A DNA stretch of 64,000 nucleotides from Candidatus Pseudogracilibacillus intestinigallinarum (GCA_019113205.1 DXHX01000131.1:1-64000), one strand, 5' to 3'. Positions 8,135-17,084 are shown, counted from the first letter of the stretch. Numbers and translations are program-made. The notes: generated from the sequence alone by a model not told the origin.

Positions 8135-9181
8135 TCAATCTAATAATGACTGTCCATTTATCTTCATACGTTTTGTATTTTTTAATTCCTCAATCGTTGA
8201 TACACCAATACCAAACATGGTCATTTTTAATTCAAATTCAATTTGATCCATTACTTCTAATACTTCCTCAACAGATTGTGTCGCTGCTTTCAATAGAGCA
8301 CGAGCATAACCAATCACATCGGCACCGATTGCAATTGCTTTTGCTGCATCTACTCCTGTTTTCATCCCACCACTTGATACGATTGGTGTTTCCGGTAAAT
8401 GGGACCTAACAGAAACGATACAATCCTTCGTTGGAATACCCCAATCATTGAACGCTTCTGCTGCACGCTTACGTAAATCATCTTCTGTTCTTAGTTTTTC
8501 AACTTGACTCCACGATGTTCCACCTGCACCAGCAACATCAATATATGAAATACCTACATCGTATAATTTTTTCGCAACCGTACCGTCAATACCGAAACCT
8601 ACTTCTTTTACCCCTACTGGAACAGATAAGTTTTTACACACTTCTTCAATTTTCGGTAATAAATGTTCAAAGTTTAAATCGCCACCATCTTGTACGACTT
8701 CTTGTAAACTATTTAAATGAAGAACAAGTGAATCCGCTTCTGTTCTTTCGACAATTCTTTCACAATGGTCTACACCGTAACCATAATTAAATTGCACTGC
8801 ACCTAAATTGGCAATAAGTGGCACTGTTGTAGCATATTTGCGAATTAAAAAAGAAGTTTCATGTGCATCACTTTCTAATAATGCACGTGTAGAACCGAGC
8901 CCGATTGCCCACCCTTTTTCTTCACTAGCTAACGCTAAATTTATATTAATTTTCGATGCTAATTCCGAACCACCTGTCATGGAACTTACTAAGAACGGGG
9001 CCTTTAACGTTTTACCGATAAATGACGTCGCAAGATCAATATCATGAAAATTGATTTCTGGAAGTGCATTATGGATGAAAGAAATTCCTTCCAAACCTGT
9101 CGTCTTATTTACACCTTCTACTGCATCTGTTAAACAGAGTCGAATATGTTCTGTTTTTCTTACATTAATATCTGCTTCCAT
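8135..9181 (-). CDS. fni: Type 2 isopentenyl-diphosphate delta-isomerase
   Basis: FMN- and NADPH-dependent enzyme interconverting IPP and DMAPP for isoprenoid synthesis. The 348-residue protein has the TIM-barrel motifs of the family: RKTEH at residues 8-12 for substrate phosphate, SSMTGG at 66-71 for flavin, and VSSGGMKTGVDAAKAIAIGAD near the C-terminus for FMN phosphate. The frame extends eight codons further upstream, but GAGGGTG is placed for the internal ATG at 9181, so that start was chosen. Placement next to a DsbA-like gene says nothing clear about its role. Confidence 0.95.
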   Translation of the reverse strand: MEADINVRKTEHIRLCLTDAVEGVNKTTGLEGISFIHNALPEINFHDIDLATSFIGKTLKAPFLVSSMTGGSELASKININLALASEEKGWAIGLGSTRALLESDAHETSFLIRKYATTVPLIANLGAVQFNYGYGVDHCERIVERTEADSLVLHLNSLQEVVQDGGDLNFEHLLPKIEEVCKNLSVPVGVKEVGFGIDGTVAKKLYDVGISYIDVAGAGGTSWSQVEKLRTEDDLRKRAAEAFNDWGIPTKDCIVSVRSHLPETPIVSSGGMKTGVDAAKAIAIGADVIGYARALLKAATQSVEEVLEVMDQIEFELKMTMFGIGVSTIEELKNTKRMKINGQSLLD

Positions 9182-9298
9182 GAACAACACCCTCATTCTT
9201 TTCATAATTAAACAATCTATATTTAGTGTACGTTTTTCACATTTAGATTGAAAGAAATATGTTTATAAAGCGATGGCTTCTTTTAGTAATATACTTCC

Positions 9299-10114
9299 TT
9301 ATGATTTTTTCTCAATCTCATTTTGATCGTCTTGTGACCATTCTTTAAAGCCACCTGCATATAATTTCACATTTTTAAAACCAGCTTCTTTTAATGCGAC
9401 GACATTGATACATGCGGAATTTCCTGTTCCACAAGAGACAATATGTTCTTGTTTTTCTTTAACCGATGCAAATTGTTTTTGCAATGATGTAGATGACCTC
9501 CACCGACCATTTGCATCCATCACATTTTTCGCAGGAAAGTTTTGTGCGCCTTTAATATGGCCGTCCTTCCCATACCCTGAAGCTGTTTCTCCACTATACT
9601 TTTCATAAATACGAGCATCGATATGCACAGACTTTTTCTCTTCTAACTGTGCTTTTACTTCATCGATTTGAACGAGCAAATCTTGTTGCAACTGTACATC
9701 AAACACGGTCTTGTCACGTTCGATTACCTCATCAGTCCATTCGTATCCCGCTTCTTTCCAAGCACGTGCTCCCCCATCTAAAATATATACTTCTTCATGT
9801 CCTAAATAAGTAAGTAATACATATGCTTTCGATGCTGCACGATGATTTCCTTCATCATATAGAAGAATAGCCATTTGACGATTGATTCCTTTTTCTTCTA
9901 ATGTCGTTTTTATTTGTTCTATCTCAGGAAAGAAGGAATCTTTTCCGCTTATATCTTCTTTGAAATCTAAATAAACAGCCCCCGGAAGATGTTGATGCTT
10001 ATATGCTTCTTTTCCTGTTCCATACACTTCATCTTTTATACGTACATCTACTGGAATAATAGATTGCGTCATTACTTTTTTCTGTGCTTTTTCAGCAGAT
10101 AAAATAATTGTCAT
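9299..10114 (-). CDS. Thiosulfate/3-mercaptopyruvate sulfurtransferase (second copy)
   Basis: Two-domain rhodanese of 271 residues. The N-terminal rhodanese domain (about 10-125) is catalytically dead (YDEGNHRA loop). The C-terminal domain carries the active loop CGTGNSAC at residues 228-235 with nucleophile Cys228. The CGxG form is closer to mercaptopyruvate than to classical thiosulfate sulfurtransferases. The open frame extends 38 codons upstream inside tag, but AAGGAGAG seven bases before the ATG at 10114 fixes the start. That ribosome site lies in the last codons of tag, so the genes are coupled. Confidence 0.9.
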   Translation of the reverse strand: MTIILSAEKAQKKVMTQSIIPVDVRIKDEVYGTGKEAYKHQHLPGAVYLDFKEDISGKDSFFPEIEQIKTTLEEKGINRQMAILLYDEGNHRAASKAYVLLTYLGHEEVYILDGGARAWKEAGYEWTDEVIERDKTVFDVQLQQDLLVQIDEVKAQLEEKKSVHIDARIYEKYSGETASGYGKDGHIKGAQNFPAKNVMDANGRWRSSTSLQKQFASVKEKQEHIVSCGTGNSACINVVALKEAGFKNVKLYAGGFKEWSQDDQNEIEKKS

Positions 10115-10115
10115 A

Positions 10116-10694
10116 TTAGTTCTCTCCTTGTTTTTTATACAAAAAGCATTGTTTTGTATGGTCTTGAATGATGCCAACTGCTTGTAAAAAGGAATAGCAA
10201 ATAACAGGGCCAACAAAGGAAAAGCCACGTTTTTTCAAATCTTTACTTAATTTTGTCGATAAGGTGGAAGAGGCTGGTACTTCTGAAGAGTTTTCCCAAT
10301 CATTTACGATACTTTTCTCCCCGACAAAGGTCCAAATGTATTGATGGAAGGAACCGAACTCCTCTTGGATATATAAAATTGCCTGTGCATTTTGAATGGT
10401 TGCACGAATTTTTCGCTCATTTCGAATGATCCCTTCATTTTTGAGCAATTTATTCACATCTTCTTCTGTATATGTTGCAACGGTTGCAATATCAAAATGC
10501 GCAAATGCTTTGCGATAGTTTTCTCTTCGTTTTAATATCGTTATCCAGCTGAGCCCAGCCTGTGCTCCTTCTAGCGTAATCATCTCAAACAAATACGCAT
10601 CATTAAAAAAGCGTTCCATATTGCCCCATTCTTCATCATGATAAATTTCATATAAGGGGTCCTTCGTTACCCACGCACACCGCTGTTTTTCCAT
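10116..10694 (-). CDS. tag: DNA-3-methyladenine glycosylase I
   Basis: Base-excision repair enzyme removing 3-methyladenine from alkylated DNA. The zinc ligands that define Tag are all present: Cys6, His19 (in YHDEEWG), His179 and Cys183 (in DHTKQC). The catalytic Glu lies at about residue 43 in ITLEGAQAGLSW. At 192 residues it is normal length. Its ATG directly follows the stop of the upstream sulfurtransferase gene and its stop is one base from the next ATG, so it is the middle gene of a very tight three-gene operon. Confidence 0.95.
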   Translation of the reverse strand: MEKQRCAWVTKDPLYEIYHDEEWGNMERFFNDAYLFEMITLEGAQAGLSWITILKRRENYRKAFAHFDIATVATYTEEDVNKLLKNEGIIRNERKIRATIQNAQAILYIQEEFGSFHQYIWTFVGEKSIVNDWENSSEVPASSTLSTKLSKDLKKRGFSFVGPVICYSFLQAVGIIQDHTKQCFLYKKQGEN

Positions 10695-11528
10695 TTATGA
10701 TTCCTTCGTTTCTATATCATTTTCTTCATATGATATCCAATCACTAAAACTTCCAACATATAGTTTTACATCGTCAAATCCCGCTATTTGCAATGCAAGC
10801 ACATTAGGACACGCCGAAATACCTGAGCCACAGGAAGTGATAATTGTATCGTATTCCTTTAAGTTAGCAAAATGTGCTTGTAATGCCTCTTTCGACTTCC
10901 AATTACCGTCTTCATCTAGTATGTCAGCCCAAAAGAAATTTTTAGCCCCTGGAATATGTCCTGCTTTATCATATAATGGTTCTGTTTTACCAAGATAACG
11001 ATTTTTCGCTCTTGCATCTAATAATACTTCTGTATCCATATTACGATCGCGAACCTCTTCCATCGTTATAATTAGGTCATGTTGAACATTAGGGGTAAAA
11101 TTACCTTCCCTTCGTTCTTTCGTTTCAGACGTTACAGGATAAGTCGCATGTTTCCACGCTCGAAAACCACCTTGTAAAACGTATACATTTTCTATACCGA
11201 CATAACGTAGGACAAACCAAGCACGTGGTGCAAACATCTCGTTGCCTTCATCGTAGACGACAACTGTTGAATCATTGTTTACCCCTAGTTGACGCAATTT
11301 TTTTGAAAACGTCTCAACGTCTGGTAGTGGATGATTGCCGCCATGCGTTCGTACTTCTCCTGATAGATCCTTTTCCAAATGAATATATTGTGCACCGACA
11401 ATATGTTCTTCCATATATGCATAATAACCATCATCCGGTCTTGCTAAATTAGAACGTGCATCCAATATGATGACATTTTCATCAAACAATTTTTCTCTTA
11501 ATGTTGCTACATCCATTAAATAACGCAT
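10695..11528 (-). CDS. Thiosulfate/3-mercaptopyruvate sulfurtransferase (first copy)
   Basis: Two-domain rhodanese of 277 residues, a paralogue of the gene two places downstream. The inactive N-terminal domain has the LDARSNLARPDDGYYAYMEE start region. The C-terminal domain has the active loop CGSGISAC at 233-240 (nucleophile Cys233). It transfers sulfane sulfur from mercaptopyruvate or thiosulfate to thiol acceptors, probably in the cytoplasm since no signal is present. First gene of the sulfurtransferase-tag-sulfurtransferase operon, with GAGGGG six bases before the ATG. Confidence 0.9.
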   Translation of the reverse strand: MRYLMDVATLREKLFDENVIILDARSNLARPDDGYYAYMEEHIVGAQYIHLEKDLSGEVRTHGGNHPLPDVETFSKKLRQLGVNNDSTVVVYDEGNEMFAPRAWFVLRYVGIENVYVLQGGFRAWKHATYPVTSETKERREGNFTPNVQHDLIITMEEVRDRNMDTEVLLDARAKNRYLGKTEPLYDKAGHIPGAKNFFWADILDEDGNWKSKEALQAHFANLKEYDTIITSCGSGISACPNVLALQIAGFDDVKLYVGSFSDWISYEENDIETKES

Positions 11529-11674
11529 GAAAATCCCCTCTCCTTCTGTTCTCTAATCGTTTATTCCTTATTCTATCATATTATATACACAAATTTTGCG
11601 CACAATTACACACTTATGATTGCATTCCGTTTTCATTATGTGAGAAAATACATAAGGTAATGGAGGTAGAAAAA

Positions 11675-12667
11675 ATGAAAAAATGGATTGTGTTATGTGT
11701 GAGCGCAATATTATTGCTTAGTGCTTGTAGTAATAATGAAGAAGCAACAAAACAAGCAAACACAAATGAAGCAACTGAAAACAATAACGAAACAACTACA
11801 AACGAATTAACAGAAGAAACGATCGTAAAAGGTGAGGAAGGAGATGCCGTTCCAATGATTCAACAGGCACTCATCGACATCGGTTATGATGTAGAGGAAA
11901 CAGGCGTATTAGACAGTTATACTGTATGGGCATTAACAGATATGCAATTACAATTGGAAGATATTGCTACGACTGGGATATACGATAAAGCAATGAAACA
12001 AGTTATAGAAGAACAATTGGATCAAACAACAGTAGAACCAGCAGCAAAACTTGACCGCCCTGATTCCAATGATCATCTTTCATTAGCAATTGACAACCCT
12101 TATGAAGTTTTAGCATTAGTGAATAAATCCAATGCACTACCAGAAGGGTTTGAACCTGAAGATTTAACGGTCCCAGATGTTCGTTTTCCTTTTGAGGAAG
12201 ATGACCCGAAAAAACAGTTACGAAAAGTTGCTGCAGACGCTTTAGAAGAACTATTTGAGGCGAGTGAAGCAGAGGGTTTAAACCTGTTCGCTCAATCAGG
12301 GTATCGTTCATATGATCGTCAAGTAGCTGTATTTGCAGCGAATGTCGAAAAACATGGAGAAGAACATGCGAATACATATAGTGCACGTCCCGGTGAAAGT
12401 GAACACCAAACGGGTTTAGTTATGGATGTGACGACAGATGAGGTCGGCTTTGATTTAATCGTTGAATTCGGTGAAACAGATGAAGGTAAATGGTTAAAAG
12501 ACAATGCACATGAATACGGCTTTATTATTCGCTACCCTGAAGGAAAAGAAGATATTACAAAGTATCAATATGAACCGTGGCATTTACGTTATGTCGGGGA
12601 ACAAGCTGCAACTGAAATTTATGAAAAAGAAATGACATTAGAAGAATATTTAGAAGCGAAACAATAG
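11675..12667 (+). CDS. D-alanyl-D-alanine carboxypeptidase lipoprotein (M15B, VanY/LdcB-like) with peptidoglycan-binding domain
   Basis: Cell-wall peptidase of 330 residues. It has a lipobox LSAC (Cys18), a Thr/Asn/Glu-rich linker to about 48, a PG_binding_1 repeat at about 50-112 and an M15B catalytic domain from about 140. Zinc and catalytic signatures are complete: SGYRSYDRQ at 208-216, SEHQTGLVMDV with His244 and Asp251, and EPWHLRYVG with His303. It should trim the terminal D-Ala from peptidoglycan stems outside the membrane. The ATG at 11675 is preferred over an upstream one because GGAGGT lies just before it. A single gene ending in a strong terminator. Confidence 0.93.
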   Translation: MKKWIVLCVSAILLLSACSNNEEATKQANTNEATENNNETTTNELTEETIVKGEEGDAVPMIQQALIDIGYDVEETGVLDSYTVWALTDMQLQLEDIATTGIYDKAMKQVIEEQLDQTTVEPAAKLDRPDSNDHLSLAIDNPYEVLALVNKSNALPEGFEPEDLTVPDVRFPFEEDDPKKQLRKVAADALEELFEASEAEGLNLFAQSGYRSYDRQVAVFAANVEKHGEEHANTYSARPGESEHQTGLVMDVTTDEVGFDLIVEFGETDEGKWLKDNAHEYGFIIRYPEGKEDITKYQYEPWHLRYVGEQAATEIYEKEMTLEEYLEAKQ

Positions 12668-12713
12668 AAAAATAGCTTAGGAGAACAAGATAATGTTTTC
12701 CTAAGCTATTTTG
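12668..12713. terminator. Bidirectional terminator
   Basis: A stem of about 14 bp (AAAATAGCTTAGGA with TCCTAAGCTATTTT) has T-runs on both strands. It lies between the convergent D,D-carboxypeptidase gene (plus) and DUF2269 gene (minus). Confidence 0.85.
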
Positions 12714-12736
12714 ATTATGTATGGTCTTTTCATAGA

Positions 12737-13189
12737 TTAAAATGGTTTTGTAATCATGAGTAAAATAATAATAAGGAAAATGATATTCGTCATTCGCTCA
12801 TAAAAAAATAGTTCCTTTGCTAATACTTCATACGTGTCTGGAATTTCTTGAATACGGTCATCCGCTAATATTTCCTTAATCGGCTTTGCACGTGGTGATA
12901 AAACAAGTGGGCCTGCAGCTAATGCTACTAAAAATAAAACTAGACTAATAAGAAACCAATATTGTGAAAATAAATATGGATTCATGATGCCCATCCCTAA
13001 TCCTGTTAATAACAGCAATGTACCACCAACCATGACAAAATGGTGAATTCTATTTCGAATATGATATGCATGTCTTAATTGCCTCATATCTTTTGCATTT
13101 GTTACAATATAAATCATTACAAATCCAGGTCCCAGTCCTAATATTGCAGCGAAAACGTGTATAATAACGAGCAAATCGTATAAACTCAT
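12737..13189 (-). CDS. DUF2269-family membrane protein
   Basis: Small integral membrane protein of 150 residues with four predicted helices. It begins MSLYDLLVIIHVFAAILGLGPGF, which is typical of DUF2269, and continues through YHIRNRIHHFVMVGG. Several His residues sit near the membrane faces (His11, then HAYH and HH), as in small heme or redox membrane proteins, but no function is established. GGAGGT eight bases upstream of the ATG at 13189 decides the start; the frame runs 20 codons further up. Convergent with the carboxypeptidase gene; monocistronic as far as can be seen. Confidence 0.75.
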   Translation of the reverse strand: MSLYDLLVIIHVFAAILGLGPGFVMIYIVTNAKDMRQLRHAYHIRNRIHHFVMVGGTLLLLTGLGMGIMNPYLFSQYWFLISLVLFLVALAAGPLVLSPRAKPIKEILADDRIQEIPDTYEVLAKELFFYERMTNIIFLIIILLMITKPF

Positions 13190-13276
13190 AAAAAAGTACC
13201 TCCATCGTTGTGCATTAAGTTTACTACTTAATGTGTATGAATTCAACAAATGAAGGTATGCATATATTTCGTTTTC

Positions 13277-14164
13277 TTAAAAGTTTTCCCCGATATATTT
13301 ATCTAAAATTTGATCGATTTGTTCACCGTACATTTCCCCAAATAAGTTTAAATGAGCCATCAAATAATATAATTGATAAAGTGGTTTAATATCTTCATAT
13401 TCTTTTCTTAATGGATAATTTTCATTATAAGCTTCGTAAAATTTGCTCGGAAATCCACCAAACAATTCTGTATATGCAAGCTCAAAATGACGGTCACCAT
13501 ATAAAAACGATGGATCGACAATATATGGTTCTCCCCCAGGACCGACAATCCAGTTACCTGAATATAAATCCCCGTGTAAATGAGACGGTTCCACAAAACT
13601 TGGAATCCATTCATCTAGCGTTTCTAGTAACTTTTCTAGTTGTTTACGACGTTTCCCTTCAATATTACCAGTTTCAATCCCTTGTTCTAATTGAGAACCT
13701 AATCGTTTATCACGGTAATATTCTAACCAGTTTGCATTTAATTCATTTGGTTGTGGCAATAGTCCGATATATGTATCAGAATCGAACCCATGCAAACGGC
13801 CAAACGATTTATGCAGATCTGCTAGTTTTCTCCCTAATGTTTCTTCTGTTTTATCTGTTTTTCTTCCTTCAATCCATTCTAATAATAAAAATCCTCTTCC
13901 CGGTTGGTCTGAATACGATAAAAAGCTCGGCACGGAAATAGTGTTCGTCTCTTTTAATAGACGTAACCCTGTCGCCTCACTTTTAAAGAAAAATTTCGGT
14001 GCGTTCGCATGGAATTTCATGAAAAACTCCGCATCGATTGTCTGCACATAATATGCTTCATTAATCGATCCACCTTTAATTTTCTTAATCGTTTGAACTT
14101 CCGAATAATCACGACCATTTTCTAATGCTATTCGAACTAATTTTTCCATTTCGTTATTTTTCAT
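13277..14164 (-). CDS. Fructosamine kinase family protein (FN3K-like)
   Basis: Aminoglycoside-phosphotransferase-fold kinase of 295 residues. Lys50 lies in EFFMKFH, the Brenner-type loop HGDLYSGN is at 197-204 (Asp199 catalytic) and the metal-binding IVDPSFLYGDRHFE at 215-228. The last two motifs are characteristic of fructosamine-3-kinases, which phosphorylate ketoamines on glycated proteins or free amines so that they break down. The start overlaps the upstream deaminase gene by 11 bp, so translation is probably coupled. The real substrate in bacteria of this group is not established. Confidence 0.85.
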   Translation of the reverse strand: MKNNEMEKLVRIALENGRDYSEVQTIKKIKGGSINEAYYVQTIDAEFFMKFHANAPKFFFKSEATGLRLLKETNTISVPSFLSYSDQPGRGFLLLEWIEGRKTDKTEETLGRKLADLHKSFGRLHGFDSDTYIGLLPQPNELNANWLEYYRDKRLGSQLEQGIETGNIEGKRRKQLEKLLETLDEWIPSFVEPSHLHGDLYSGNWIVGPGGEPYIVDPSFLYGDRHFELAYTELFGGFPSKFYEAYNENYPLRKEYEDIKPLYQLYYLMAHLNLFGEMYGEQIDQILDKYIGENF

Positions 14165-14612
14165 GTTTCTGTACCCACAATCTCATTGGATTTTGTTGGC
14201 CTTCTTCTAATGACATATATTGCATCACGATTCCACTTGATTCGTTTGGCTTTGTGAAATCTTGATACATTGCCTTAGAAGCTCCTAAGCCTATATTCGT
14301 TGCTTCATCTACAGATTGACTATAATAAATATCTGTAACCCCAACGAAATGCATTGATGTTAAGCATATGGGACAAGGTTGTCCGCTCGCATACATCGTA
14401 CAATTCGACAAATCATTTGTTTGTAATGTTTTCTGTGCATGACGAATCGCATTTAACTCCGCATGACTACTTCCGTCAAATGTACTATGTAACTCATTGA
14501 TACCTTCTGCAATAATTTTCCCTTCTTGCACGAGGACTGCACCAAATGAACTTCCACCTTGCGCTACATTTTCTACTGCTAGTTGTACCGCACGCTCCAT
14601 ACATTGACCCAT
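14154..14612 (-). CDS. Nucleoside deaminase (cytidine/guanine deaminase-like)
   Basis: Zinc deaminase of 152 residues in the CDA fold. HAE at 50-52 supplies one zinc ligand and the catalytic Glu, and PCPIC at 79-83 supplies two Cys ligands. The layout (HAELNAIR, then SGQPCPICLTSM) is closest to guanine deaminase and tRNA/nucleoside deaminase-like proteins, but the exact base is not clear. It starts with GGAGGG six bases before the ATG. It lies upstream of and overlaps the FN3K-like kinase gene by 11 bp, which forms a two-gene unit of unknown joint purpose. Confidence 0.82.
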   Translation of the reverse strand: MGQCMERAVQLAVENVAQGGSSFGAVLVQEGKIIAEGINELHSTFDGSSHAELNAIRHAQKTLQTNDLSNCTMYASGQPCPICLTSMHFVGVTDIYYSQSVDEATNIGLGASKAMYQDFTKPNESSGIVMQYMSLEEGQQNPMRLWVQKHEK

Positions 14613-14713
14613 CCGTATCCCTCCAAGAGCGTTTACATACTTTCATCTTATAACAAAATCCAATCAGTTTCCATCCAAATAATATATAAGATTTATGTAT
14701 CACAATGTATTAA

Positions 14714-15754
14714 TTATTCAAATGACAAAGCCATATCTCCCTCTTTAATCCAGCCAATTTTCCGTAAATACATCGTGCAAAGCACACTAATAACAATCGG
14801 TGCAAGAATATGAAGCATTAAAACTTGAATGAACACTGTCCATGTAAAGCCCATCGTTTCAAATGCCATTATTTGTCCAACGAAACCACTCGTTCCCATT
14901 CCTGCTCCTGCCGTATTGTTTTCCATCATAAAAATAGCTGTCCCTATCGGTGCAAGAATCGCTCCCGCCATAGTCGGTGGAATTAATATTGCTGGGTTTT
15001 GGATGATGTTGGCAACTTGTAACATCGATGTTCCGATTCCTTGTGCAAGAAATCCTCCAATCCCATTTTCACGATAGCTAGCGGCAGCAAAACCGACCAT
15101 TTGTGCAGAACAACCGATGACAGCCGCTCCAGCTGCTAAACCGTCTAAAGATAACATAAAGGCAATCGCAACACTGGAAATCGGTGCCGTCAATGCCCAT
15201 CCCATTAAAACAGCTACGATAATCCCCATAATGAATGGCCTTTGTGTAGTAGACCAATTAATCATTTCTCCTAACCAAAGCATTCCTTGTTGAATGGGGA
15301 TTCCGATGAACTTTCCTGTTATATAGCCGATAAAAATTGTCGTAAATGGAGTAACAATAATATCGACACGAGTAGTTTGATATACCAATTTCCCCATCTC
15401 TGTAGCCATTAATGCTGCAACATAGCTTCCCGCCGGTCCACCTAACTCTGCCCCAAACGCTCCTGCAAAAAGTGCCGAAAATAACACTAATGGTGGTGCT
15501 TGTAAACCATATGCAATTGCAACACCAATCGCTCCTCCCATAATTTTATTATCCATCGCAAACGTACCCATTTCTATGAACATCGGACCGATATTTGCGA
15601 TATTATATAATGTTAATTGCTCCCCTACTGTTTTCATCATAAGACCGATAATAAGTGATGAAAACAATCCTAATGCCATATAGCTTAAAGCCGTTATAAA
15701 ATAGTCGTTCGGTGATAGTGTGACACCTTTTTTCTTTACGTAATTTTTCATCAT
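14714..15754 (-). CDS. PTS_EIIC_2-family membrane transporter
   Basis: A 346-residue, strongly hydrophobic protein of about ten membrane segments, rich in Gly and Ala. It matches the style of the PTS_EIIC_2 family (YALQAPP-type loop GLQAPPLVLFSALFAGAFGAELGGPAG near residues 83-109). No IIA or IIB domain is fused to it and none is encoded nearby, so a real sugar-PTS role is uncertain. Two adjacent ATGs start the frame; GAGGGG is better spaced for the second (15751). It stands alone between the deaminase and a divergent nitroreductase gene. Confidence 0.72.
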   Translation of the reverse strand: MMKNYVKKKGVTLSPNDYFITALSYMALGLFSSLIIGLMMKTVGEQLTLYNIANIGPMFIEMGTFAMDNKIMGGAIGVAIAYGLQAPPLVLFSALFAGAFGAELGGPAGSYVAALMATEMGKLVYQTTRVDIIVTPFTTIFIGYITGKFIGIPIQQGMLWLGEMINWSTTQRPFIMGIIVAVLMGWALTAPISSVAIAFMLSLDGLAAGAAVIGCSAQMVGFAAASYRENGIGGFLAQGIGTSMLQVANIIQNPAILIPPTMAGAILAPIGTAIFMMENNTAGAGMGTSGFVGQIMAFETMGFTWTVFIQVLMLHILAPIVISVLCTMYLRKIGWIKEGDMALSFE

Positions 15755-15915
15755 ATACCCCTCTTTACAGTTGTCTTGTCACTAGTATTATGACGTATAA
15801 ATGAAAACATTTCTAATAGAAACCCTTAGTACAACAACATTTGCTATTTTAAGCCCTTTCCTATATAATTTGTGACGGAAACTTCGGTTTATTCAATGAT
15901 TAGGAGGAGTTTTAA

Positions 15916-16473
15916 ATGAACGAATTACAACAATCTGCAATTGCAAAAATCATTCGTGAACGCCGTTCGATTAAGAAAGGATACAATGATAAAAAGGTTG
16001 AAGAAGTTACTGTACGTGCATTATTAGACCAATCTATTTGGGCGCCGACACACGGCATGCGCGAACCTTGGCGCTTTATTTTTATCGATAAAGATATGTT
16101 ACCAACTTTTGCGAAAAAAGTTAGTTTAACTTATAAAGAAGATATGCAAGAAAATCGTGAAAACTATTTAAATGAACCAAATGCTATTTTAGTAGCTATT
16201 ATGGAAGAACCAGAAAAACAGAAGCAATGGGATGAAAACTTCGGCGCTATAGCTAGCTTCATTCATAATTTCTCATTACTAGCTTGGGAACAAGAGTTAG
16301 GAGTTTGTTGGAAAACGAACCCTCATATATACGATCCAAAGGTAAAGGAAATTTTAGATGTCGCAGAAACAGAGAAAATTGTCGGCTTCATCCATTTAGG
16401 ATATTTTGATGAAGCACCAGAAGTTAAGCCTCGTACGGACATCGATGAGAAATTAACTGTTTATAAAGGATAA
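15916..16473 (+). CDS. Nitroreductase-family flavoprotein
   Basis: FMN-dependent NAD(P)H oxidoreductase of 185 residues. The N-terminal IIRERRSIKKGY is the phosphate-binding segment of the fold, followed by WAPTHGMREPWRFI near residues 43-56. The C-terminal end gives VGFIHLGYFDE, the usual GF..LGY strand. The short length places it with YdjA/YfhC-like enzymes rather than with long NfsA types. The physiological substrate is unknown. It has a strong AGGAGG site and a promoter-bearing gap to the divergent neighbour, and is monocistronic. Confidence 0.88.
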   Translation: MNELQQSAIAKIIRERRSIKKGYNDKKVEEVTVRALLDQSIWAPTHGMREPWRFIFIDKDMLPTFAKKVSLTYKEDMQENRENYLNEPNAILVAIMEEPEKQKQWDENFGAIASFIHNFSLLAWEQELGVCWKTNPHIYDPKVKEILDVAETEKIVGFIHLGYFDEAPEVKPRTDIDEKLTVYKG

Positions 16474-16484
16474 GATCAAACGTG

Positions 16485-16909
16485 AAGTTGGATATTCATA
16501 CTTGTTCGAGCATGTAATATGAAGTATTCAATCTTCATATGTACTTAAACATGGTACTCCGACTTCTTAAAGGTGGTTCTTTGTCAAATAGTGCTGGTGA
16601 CCCTCTTAAAGTCATGTAATATTTAATTGTGTTGAGCCAATAGATAGCCAATAAAAATAGCATGAATATGTCACCTCGAAAATGTACTCCGCTTTCCGCG
16701 TGTGGCTGATAAACCAAGCTCAAGTGCTGCCTTCCCTTGTCTTATCTAGTCCTTTTTTACGGCAGGAATCTACGTACATTTCCTACGTTTCATCTAGCTG
16801 TTTACATGCTAATTTCCTCCTCCTTTGTTGCTTAAGCTTTAAGGAAGGAGGGTTTTTTCCACTAACACCATATATTGTAGAGCCTTACATGTATGACAAT
16901 ATCCAACTT
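16485..16909 (+). terminator. Split terminator-like hairpin around a MITE
   Basis: AAGTTGGATAT at 16485-16495 and its perfect complement ATATCCAACTT at 16899-16909 (followed by more T) form terminator arms 11 bp past the nitroreductase stop. CATAC/GTATG and CATGTAA/TTACATG extend the pairing. The arms are 400 bp apart because a MITE-like repeat (16575-16884) lies between them. A second hairpin, ATATGAAG with CTTCATAT (16517-16540), lies inside. Reading it as an interrupted terminator is inference. Confidence 0.5.
16575..16884 (+). repeat. MITE-like dispersed repeat, copy 1
   Basis: One of three related 295-328 bp copies in the window (others at 36173 and 49057, same orientation). It starts GGTTCTTTGTCAAATAG and ends CATATATTGTAGAGCC. 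These ends are imperfect inverted repeats of the type GGCTCT...GTGTTGGTG. Inside are ACTCCGCTTTCCGCGTG and GGCAGGAATCTACGTA, which recur in the other copies. It holds no real coding frame. This copy is the most diverged on the right, with an altered middle before TTTTTTCCACTAACACC. Confidence 0.75.
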
Positions 16910-17036
16910 TTTAATCCTATCATTACTGACGGAACTCTATTTATTAGAATTACGAAAAGTATGATGAGGATATGTTGAACAAATTCATTCAGTGTACGCA
17001 ATCTGTTTAAATTTTTGAAATATTTCATCTTTGCTA

Positions 17037-17065
17037 TTGACAAATGTTTCGAGATTTATTATGAT
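17037..17065 (+). promoter_or_regulatory. Sigma-A promoter of the trp operon
   Basis: TTGACA at 17037-17042 and TATGAT at 17060-17065 with an exact 17-bp spacer. It lies immediately upstream of the first T-box, so it should drive the leader and trpEDCFBA. The 150 bp between the MITE and this site show nothing else. Confidence 0.85.
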
Positions 17066-17084
17066 TATAATCAAATCTTATACA

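Noticed and set aside
14714-15754. Sugar-PTS operon
   Set aside because: Only an EIIC-like membrane protein is present with no EIIA, EIIB or sugar enzyme nearby, so a PTS operon cannot be claimed.
16682-16978. 98-codon frame across MITE copy 1
   Set aside because: It crosses the repeat boundary and is not kept in copies 2 and 3, so it is not a gene or transposase remnant.
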